Position numbers and translations under genes: made by a program
Assembly (NCBI RefSeq): GCF_050859025.1
Contig: NZ_CP138200.1
Coordinates: 4,836,001 to 4,900,000 of the forward strand
Length of the DNA: 64,000 nt
Source of the DNA: Wukongibacter sp050859025
GTDB taxonomy: Bacteria > Bacillota > Clostridia > Peptostreptococcales > Caminicellaceae
Direction: 5' to 3'
Part shown: one piece after another, positions 58,876-64,000 of the stretch
Numbering within the stretch: position 1 is the first letter of the stretch
How the letters are laid out: every line of letters begins with the position of its first letter
The notes under the pieces: generated by a model
Database searches by the model: none
What the model was told of the DNA's origin: nothing
What the model saw: the letters and a program-made list of their open reading frames with translations, nothing else

Positions 58876-60201
58876 CTATTTAAATAGCTCCTTGATAAGC
58901 TCAGGAATAAAATCATCAATCATAGGATATGACTCTCTTCCCTTCTCATATTCCTCAAGCTTATCATATACAGCCTTTAAATTCTTAAATCCGCCATACT
59001 TTATTTGTATATCAATAATTTCATTCATTGCCCTTTCTTCACCTAATACATTTTTATATATTCTCCCCTGCACTGCCCTGACAAGGTTCTCATCTATAAT
59101 CCTATTCCACGGCATCGATTGATACATCTGGTGAGCATAGTCCTGTTTTTCTTTATAAGCAGTAAGCTCTAAAATTAAACGCTTACTATTTGCCACTGGA
59201 TTATTTATATAACTATGTAAGGTTTCATGTAATGCACTACTGACAGTCTGATTTATATCAAATTTTTCAGGATTTCTCGAAAAATCGTTGGGAGATTGAA
59301 AGCTAATAATAAAAGCTCCGTTATCAGTTTTAATACTATAAAAGGATGCCATTGATGGCCTAAAAAGTGTAATAAGAGTTCTATATTCTATACTATCTCC
59401 AGGATAATATTTACTTGTATTTCCCAAATATTTTTCAGTTTCCCTAAACAGGTTTACTACCTCAGTTTTTTCAATATTCGCTTTAATATAATTAGAAGCA
59501 GCTATATATAAATCGGTATTTTGCTTAAAAAACTCCTCAGCATTTGTATCTGTATAGAAGCTTCTTAGCTGGCTTAAAAATTTCTGAATTTCCTTTTCAT
59601 CTTTAAAAATCCAATTTCTATACTGAGGTTGAAATTCATATATAGGCTTTAAATCTGGAGCATTAGAACAACTGAGTAGAATCCCTATTGCATCTCCATT
59701 TATATCATCATAAAAGACATAATTATTAAAGTTCTTTATAAAATCATGATCCTTATATGGCAAAAAGTATTCTTTTGCCTTTTTGTATAATTCGTATTGT
59801 TCAGTATCTGGCATTACAATTTGGCTATCAAAATCAAAATACAAAGCACTGGCTATAAGATAGGTATCAATCATTTTGCTAGTATAAATACTATATTTTA
59901 TATTCTTATTATATTCATAAATAAGACTAAAGTCGGTGGTTTCTAGGGATTTTATACTTTTACCATCTTCCTGAGACTCTATAGCATCTATTTTAATATC
60001 GCTATCTAAATCAATCCCGAGGCTTTTTGCAATAAACCTTATTGGAACTATTGATTTTTCATGAATTGCGGCTGGTTCAAAAATCAAATCCACTGCCTCT
60101 CCATCTATTAATACCTTCCTAGCACCCTCTGCAAAGGCTAAAGAAGAAAATACAGTCAAAAATAAAATAATTCCTAAAATTATTTGCTTCGTCTTAAACA
60201 T
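58876..60201 (-). CDS. Secreted stalk-domain protein with HExxH metalloprotease motif
   Basis: The 441-residue protein has a signal peptide (about 1-24), then a copper-amine-oxidase-N-like stalk domain (about 30-70, VLIDGEAVDLIFEPAAIHEKSIVPIRFIA). A long helical region contains SALHETLHSYI (about residue 330), an HExxH zinc-protease signature, and a downstream Glu-rich helix that may supply the third ligand. Such stalk domains bind the cell wall or matrix. I do not recognise the catalytic family. It follows a double-MerR gene by 26 bp on the same strand. Confidence 0.72.
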   Translation of the reverse strand: MFKTKQIILGIILFLTVFSSLAFAEGARKVLIDGEAVDLIFEPAAIHEKSIVPIRFIAKSLGIDLDSDIKIDAIESQEDGKSIKSLETTDFSLIYEYNKNIKYSIYTSKMIDTYLIASALYFDFDSQIVMPDTEQYELYKKAKEYFLPYKDHDFIKNFNNYVFYDDINGDAIGILLSCSNAPDLKPIYEFQPQYRNWIFKDEKEIQKFLSQLRSFYTDTNAEEFFKQNTDLYIAASNYIKANIEKTEVVNLFRETEKYLGNTSKYYPGDSIEYRTLITLFRPSMASFYSIKTDNGAFIISFQSPNDFSRNPEKFDINQTVSSALHETLHSYINNPVANSKRLILELTAYKEKQDYAHQMYQSMPWNRIIDENLVRAVQGRIYKNVLGEERAMNEIIDIQIKYGGFKNLKAVYDKLEEYEKGRESYPMIDDFIPELIKELFK

Positions 60202-60227
60202 TCTCTATTCCCCCTATTTTACTTACA

Positions 60228-61025
60228 TTATTTTGTACCGATATAGTTATTCTTCTTCTCACCTGCTACTTCCTTCACAAAAATATATTTTTGTATGATT
60301 AATTTTATAATTGTTTCAGCACGATCCCTATGCTCATCTAAATACTTAAGAAACATATCGGTATCATAATTAATATCTGAGTCATTATCAGGCAGGGACA
60401 ATATTTTAGAGGGCTTTTCTTCTAGCTCTCCTTCCTTACCAAATACCCTTAGTAGTGATGCTATACTATAACCACAATTTCGTAATAATCTTATAACCAT
60501 AATCTTTTCTATATCCCACTCAGAAAATATCAAAATACCCATACCATTCTTTTTTATGCTAAATAGGCCGTTTCTTTCCCAGGTTCTTAATGAATCTATA
60601 GATACGCCTAAATAAGCGGATGCTTTTTTTCTTGTCTCTATCATGATATTATTTCTATCTCCTACATTATCCTCAAACCAGCTATCCAAAACCTTTAAGG
60701 CCTCCTTAGCTCTTTCAGTCTCAATCTCTACCTGTGCTGAATATTCCTTTGCCAAGTCTAGGGCTCCTTCAATATCATCAGCTGCAAATTTCTTCACTAA
60801 TCCATGTACTATTTTACCGTCAATGGGATAGGGCCCGGGCAAAGATGCCCTAGCCAATTTCATCTGATATAGATGATTTTTATTAAAAACTCTATAGTTA
60901 TTCTTCATTCTCTCTGCCTTTGAAATATATCCCCATTTTTCATATAGTCTTACGGTATTTGGATGTACCTGGGCAATGTCTGCAATTTGTTTTGTCGTAT
61001 AGGTTTTTCCAATCATTATCATCAC
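60228..61025 (-). CDS. Double-domain MerR-type regulator
   Basis: The 265-residue protein has two MerR-like winged helices: the first (residues about 8-75) reads YTTKQIADIAQVHPNTVRLYEKWGYI, the second (about 125-190) reads KKASAYLGVSIDSLRTWERNGLF. A C-terminal helical part (about 200-265) may bind an effector. Two HTH domains in one chain are uncommon and suggest recognition of a longer or asymmetric site. The exact start (61025, or ATG 61016) is unclear, since no strong ribosome site is seen. It likely controls the secreted HExxH gene. Confidence 0.85.
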   Translation of the reverse strand: MMIMIGKTYTTKQIADIAQVHPNTVRLYEKWGYISKAERMKNNYRVFNKNHLYQMKLARASLPGPYPIDGKIVHGLVKKFAADDIEGALDLAKEYSAQVEIETERAKEALKVLDSWFEDNVGDRNNIMIETRKKASAYLGVSIDSLRTWERNGLFSIKKNGMGILIFSEWDIEKIMVIRLLRNCGYSIASLLRVFGKEGELEEKPSKILSLPDNDSDINYDTDMFLKYLDEHRDRAETIIKLIIQKYIFVKEVAGEKKNNYIGTK

Positions 61026-61061
61026 ATCACTTATAACCTATTTTTTAACTATTATATACTA

Positions 61062-61262
61062 TCATTTAATCTTATCTGTAAAGTCCCTGCTGGATAGCTC
61101 CTCAAGAGTACATGCTACTTTAAATCCCTTAGATGCAAGCCTCTTTGACACATAATTTGTGGATCTTTGATTCCCCTGACTACCTACATACCTATCACCA
61201 ATATTAACGCATAGCTCAGTTAAGTCTCTTCCAATCTTCTCTAGTTCTAATTTTATTTTCAT
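61062..61262 (-). pseudogene. Truncated N-terminus of an M28-type aminopeptidase
   Basis: A good start (ATG 61262, with AGGGAGG) opens a 66-residue frame. The sequence CVNIGDRYVGSQGNQRSTNYV is typical of the first residues of Zn-dependent M28 peptidases, and SKRLASKGFKV continues that pattern. The protein stops at residue 66, before any metal ligand, so it cannot be a working peptidase. The MerR gene follows 37 bp later. I read this as a deletion remnant. Confidence 0.65.
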
Positions 61263-61420
61263 GTAAAAACACCTCCCTATATAGCTAACACTATGGGTTT
61301 AGACTAATTTTAACTATATAGGAGGATGTGGTGTATTACTGTAGGGTTTGTTCTTTTATTATCTGTCATATCTAAAAAAAGCATCTGTAATTCAGACTCC
61401 GAAATTGTTTGTATAAACAT

Positions 61421-62833
61421 TTATAGTATAATCTCTATTTCTGTACCTTCTCCTATTATACTACTTATTTTTATATCACCACCATGTGCCTTTACTATTT
61501 CTTTAGCTATGGCCATTCCAAGTCCTGAACCTTTATGTCTTTCACCAGTATTTGTTCCTCTGTAATATCTATCAAAGATATACTTAAGCTCTTCTTGTCT
61601 TATCCCCTTTCCATTATCCTTTACAAATATGTGTACCTTATCATCTTTGATAATTTTAACTTCTATTTTTACATTTTCGTCATTGTGAATAAGTCCATTG
61701 TATAAGATATTACTAATTACCCTTTTTATTAAAATGCCATCTACTTCCTTTAAAATGGTATTTTCCTCAGAAATAAAATTGACATATCTCTCACTGTAAA
61801 TAGGGTCATTTAATATATCAATAACTGTTTCCCTAACTAAGTTCACTAAATTAATTTCCTTTTTATTTATCATAGAAGTTTTATTTCTAAGCTTTGTAGT
61901 TAACTTCAAATCATTTACAAGTTCATTTATATAATTGGATTTCTTATTAATGATATCTGCATACGATCTGATCTCTTCCTCAGAAGATTTATAATCATCA
62001 TCACTTAAAATTTCCGCATAACCCTTAATAGATGCTAAAGGAGTCTTTATATCATGGGATATATTAGCTATCCACTCTTCCTTCATTACTTCTATCTTCT
62101 TTCTCTCCTTTTCATTACTTTTAAGTGTATCTGAAAGGTTATTCAAGTTATTATAAACATCATTATATATTCCCTTTGGAGAGTAATAAACATCATAATC
62201 TCCCTCTACTAGCTTTTCTACCCCACTAATAATATTACCTAAAGGCTTTGTAAGTCTTCTGCTGAATAAATAACCAAAAAATAGAGCTATTATAGAATCA
62301 ATTACGAGAGTAATCATAGTAATGTTTTTTAAAAGAATTCCTATTTCATCTATGCTATAGATTAAAACTTTCTTTTGGACTTTATTCATAGGAAACCCAA
62401 TAATATAACTATAACGCGTATCTCCGATTGTTTTTTCTGCTATGAATATAGTGGCTGCCGCACCTATTCCTCCTCTATATTTATATCCATGAACAATTTG
62501 AAAGGGTGTATATTTTAGAGGAGCATTTTCTGGTCTTTTGTAATTATATATCTCTTTCCCATTCTCATCTAAAATTTGTATCCACGTCTCCGTACTATCT
62601 AGTACTTTCTTTCCCTCATCACTTACGTATAAATCTTGTCCACTACCTAATACATAGCAACTAAATTTTCTCACAAACACCTCGGGTCCAGCTTGTAAAA
62701 ATTTATTATTTTGATTATATATGTCATTATCCATAAAAAATATCATTGTTATAGCCACTATATTTATAAAGACTACTATAATTACTACTGAAATTACAGT
62801 AGATACAAATCTTAAAGTTAGCTTCCATTTCAT
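61421..62833 (-). CDS. Sensor histidine kinase of a two-component system
   Basis: The 470-residue kinase has two membrane helices (about 8-30 and 170-195) around an extracellular sensor of about 140 residues. A HAMP domain follows (SRRLTKPLGNIISGVEKLVEGD), then the phospho-acceptor block WIANISHDIKTPLASIKGY (His in SHD) and an ATPase domain with DNGKGI and GSGLGMAIAKEIV. It is four bases after the response-regulator gene. The signal is unknown. The architecture matches OmpR-type pairs, including those for envelope or antibiotic stress. Confidence 0.95.
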   Translation of the reverse strand: MKWKLTLRFVSTVISVVIIVVFINIVAITMIFFMDNDIYNQNNKFLQAGPEVFVRKFSCYVLGSGQDLYVSDEGKKVLDSTETWIQILDENGKEIYNYKRPENAPLKYTPFQIVHGYKYRGGIGAAATIFIAEKTIGDTRYSYIIGFPMNKVQKKVLIYSIDEIGILLKNITMITLVIDSIIALFFGYLFSRRLTKPLGNIISGVEKLVEGDYDVYYSPKGIYNDVYNNLNNLSDTLKSNEKERKKIEVMKEEWIANISHDIKTPLASIKGYAEILSDDDYKSSEEEIRSYADIINKKSNYINELVNDLKLTTKLRNKTSMINKKEINLVNLVRETVIDILNDPIYSERYVNFISEENTILKEVDGILIKRVISNILYNGLIHNDENVKIEVKIIKDDKVHIFVKDNGKGIRQEELKYIFDRYYRGTNTGERHKGSGLGMAIAKEIVKAHGGDIKISSIIGEGTEIEIIL

Positions 62834-62836
62834 ATT

Positions 62837-63544
62837 CTAGTCATCCTTTACTACAAGCTTATATCCAAGCCCCTTGACATTTATAATATACTTAGGCTTT
62901 GAAGGATTAGCCTCTATTTTCTCCCTAAGTCTTCTTATGTGTACCATTATTGTATTGTCAAAGCCTATATAATCTTCTCCCCATACTTCATCACAAATTT
63001 TCTCTTTACTTATTATTTGATTGGGATGCTTTGACATATATAAAAACAACTTAAGTTCCTTGGGCTTAAGGTCTAAAATTTTACCATTCTTTTTAACCTC
63101 TAGTTTTTCCTCATTTATCTCAAAAGAACCAAAGGATAAGTTCTTTTCCTCATTAAAATCTATAGAATTTCTTCTTAGGTGTGCTTTAACTCTATAAGCT
63201 ACCTCCTTGGGACTAAATGGTTTTGTTACATAGTCATCCCCTCCCAATGCAAATCCAAGGATTCTATCCATCTCTTCTGATCTCGCAGACAAAAATAAGA
63301 TAGGAACCATAGAAGTTTGTCTAATCTTCTTACAAACCTCATACCCTGCCTTATCTGGAAGCATTATATCTAAAAGAATAATATCTGGCTTTACAGAATT
63401 GAATAAATCAAGCCCTGTCTCTCCTGTTTCCGCTGTATATATATTTTTAAATCCCTCCTTAGCTAATACAGTTGATAATAATTTCAGTATATCTTCTTCA
63501 TCATCTATAATTAATATTTTCTTTTCTTTTATTAAGTTTTCCAT
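62837..63544 (-). CDS. OmpR-family response regulator
   Basis: The 235-residue protein has a receiver domain (about 8-120) with the phospho-acceptor Asp in ILLDIMLPD (D59) and VTKPFSPKE. An OmpR-type winged helix (about 140-232) follows, with KPKELKLFLYMSKHPNQ and RRLREKIE. It is the first gene of the two-component operon. Its targets cannot be read here, but a partial membrane protein gene lies just upstream on the same strand. The ribosome site AGGAGGGTG is strong. Confidence 0.95.
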   Translation of the reverse strand: MENLIKEKKILIIDDEEDILKLLSTVLAKEGFKNIYTAETGETGLDLFNSVKPDIILLDIMLPDKAGYEVCKKIRQTSMVPILFLSARSEEMDRILGFALGGDDYVTKPFSPKEVAYRVKAHLRRNSIDFNEEKNLSFGSFEINEEKLEVKKNGKILDLKPKELKLFLYMSKHPNQIISKEKICDEVWGEDYIGFDNTIMVHIRRLREKIEANPSKPKYIINVKGLGYKLVVKDD

Positions 63545-63609
63545 ACTTCACCCTCCTAGCACCCGCTATCGTTCTATTTATAGTATTTTCTATTATTTAA
63601 TAGTATAGC

Positions 63610-63643
63610 AAAAAACCTGATATTTTTCTCACTCAGGTTTTTT
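63610..63643. terminator. Terminator between partial membrane gene and the two-component operon
   Basis: A perfect 11-bp stem (63610-63620 with 63633-63643) of AAAAAACCTGA and its complement. T-runs on both sides allow it to work either way. Confidence 0.85.
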
Positions 63644-63723
63644 CCTATATAATTCAATAGAAAATTTTTCAGCCAAAGCTTTTGCTTCATAATATTCAAT
63701 CCTCCCAAAACTCTAATCACTTT

Positions 63724-64000
63724 TTATTGTTCCTTTGTAAAAGCCTTCAAAGTAAATTTCGGTAGCAATAGTAATCCCGCTACAAATGTTAATATAAGAA
63801 TGACCTGTGTTATTGGTGATACTTTGTACCTTATAAGCTGACAACTCATCATTCCCCAAAGTGGCATAGAGCCTAAATATTGTTTTGATACTTGGTGAAA
63901 AAAGTTATCTAGTATATATGGCAACCCCATAATGATTCCACCAAATATGAAAGGTACTGCTGCTGACTTACTAATAGATGATAGAAACAGCCCTATCTGT
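63724..64000 (-). CDS. Partial membrane protein, 5' end beyond window
   Basis: The frame is open to the right edge and ends with a stop at 63724. The visible 91 residues show two hydrophobic stretches (about 15-30 and 63-82 of the visible part) and a loop with PLWGMMSCQLIRYKVSP, then a short basic tail. It looks like the C-terminus of a multi-pass membrane protein such as an ABC-2 type permease, but I cannot name it. It may share control with the two-component system just downstream, though a terminator separates them. Confidence 0.6.
   Translation of the reverse strand, partial: QIGLFLSSISKSAAVPFIFGGIIMGLPYILDNFFHQVSKQYLGSMPLWGMMSCQLIRYKVSPITQVILILTFVAGLLLLPKFTLKAFTKEQ

Noticed and set aside
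61326..61565. Plus-strand frame near the histidine kinase end
   Set aside because: It overlaps the conserved 3' end of the kinase gene on the other strand and has no similarity to any family I know.

Overview
The window reads as the chromosome of a low-GC, spore-forming anaerobe of the Clostridia. The evidence is AT-rich DNA with strong AGGAGG-type ribosome sites, a GerAB-type germination permease, PspA, T-box control of an aminoacyl-tRNA synthetase, and a B12-dependent diol/glycerol dehydratase microcompartment. I cannot name the genus. All functions are read from protein motifs and gene order; no database search was run.

Layout. 0-9.4 kb: an ECF sigma factor with a membrane-anchored partner, a cold-shock gene pair (csp and a DEAD-box helicase, divergent), DNA-alkylation repair (Ada-AlkA fusion plus Ogt), and several gene remnants. 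9.7-15.2 kb: a MerR regulator with a 19-bp-spacer promoter and a serine hydrolase, a double GNAT protein, a REP-associated tyrosine transposase (RAYT) bounded by inverted repeats, and a lone spore permease. 15.5-34.4 kb: a minus-strand metabolosome locus. It encodes a PocR-domain histidine kinase, an AraC-type response regulator, shell proteins PduA, B, K, J, N and T, dehydratase PduCDE, reactivase PduGH, PduL, EutJ, a PduM-like flavoprotein, PduO, PduP, PduS, an unknown membrane protein, a 3' remnant of glycerol dehydrogenase, and RidA. 35.8-41.9 kb: an envelope-stress-type cluster (DUF4178, DUF4247, two DUF350, membrane-fused spermidine-synthase-like protein, K+ channel) facing PspA and a YbjN-like protein. 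42.1-45.4 kb: a vitamin B12-type ABC importer behind a cobalamin riboswitch. 45.6-53.6 kb: HutG-like ureohydrolase, MnmA, MsrB, an M29 aminopeptidase, and an MBOAT/DHHW acetylation pair with a DUF4358 lipoprotein. 54-56.1 kb: an archaeal-like threonyl-tRNA synthetase without an editing domain, behind a T-box and a possible second Thr-codon attenuator. 56.3-64 kb: RecQ, a secreted HExxH protein with a double-MerR regulator, a truncated M28 peptidase, a two-component system, and a partial membrane protein.

How the parts fit. The PocR kinase and AraC-type regulator probably sense a diol and switch on the metabolosome. PduCDE makes an aldehyde inside the shell. PduP and PduL convert it to acyl-CoA and acyl-phosphate. 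PduS, PduO and PduGH keep the B12 cofactor active, and the riboswitch-controlled importer could supply cobamide. No PduQ-type alcohol dehydrogenase, PduW kinase or PduF facilitator lies in the window.

The intergenic DNA holds at least three dispersed hairpin-forming repeat families. The most striking is a ~151-bp element. Both of its copies are flanked by 20-24 bp direct repeats that are themselves palindromes, which suggests a mobile element that inserts at, and duplicates, DNA hairpins.
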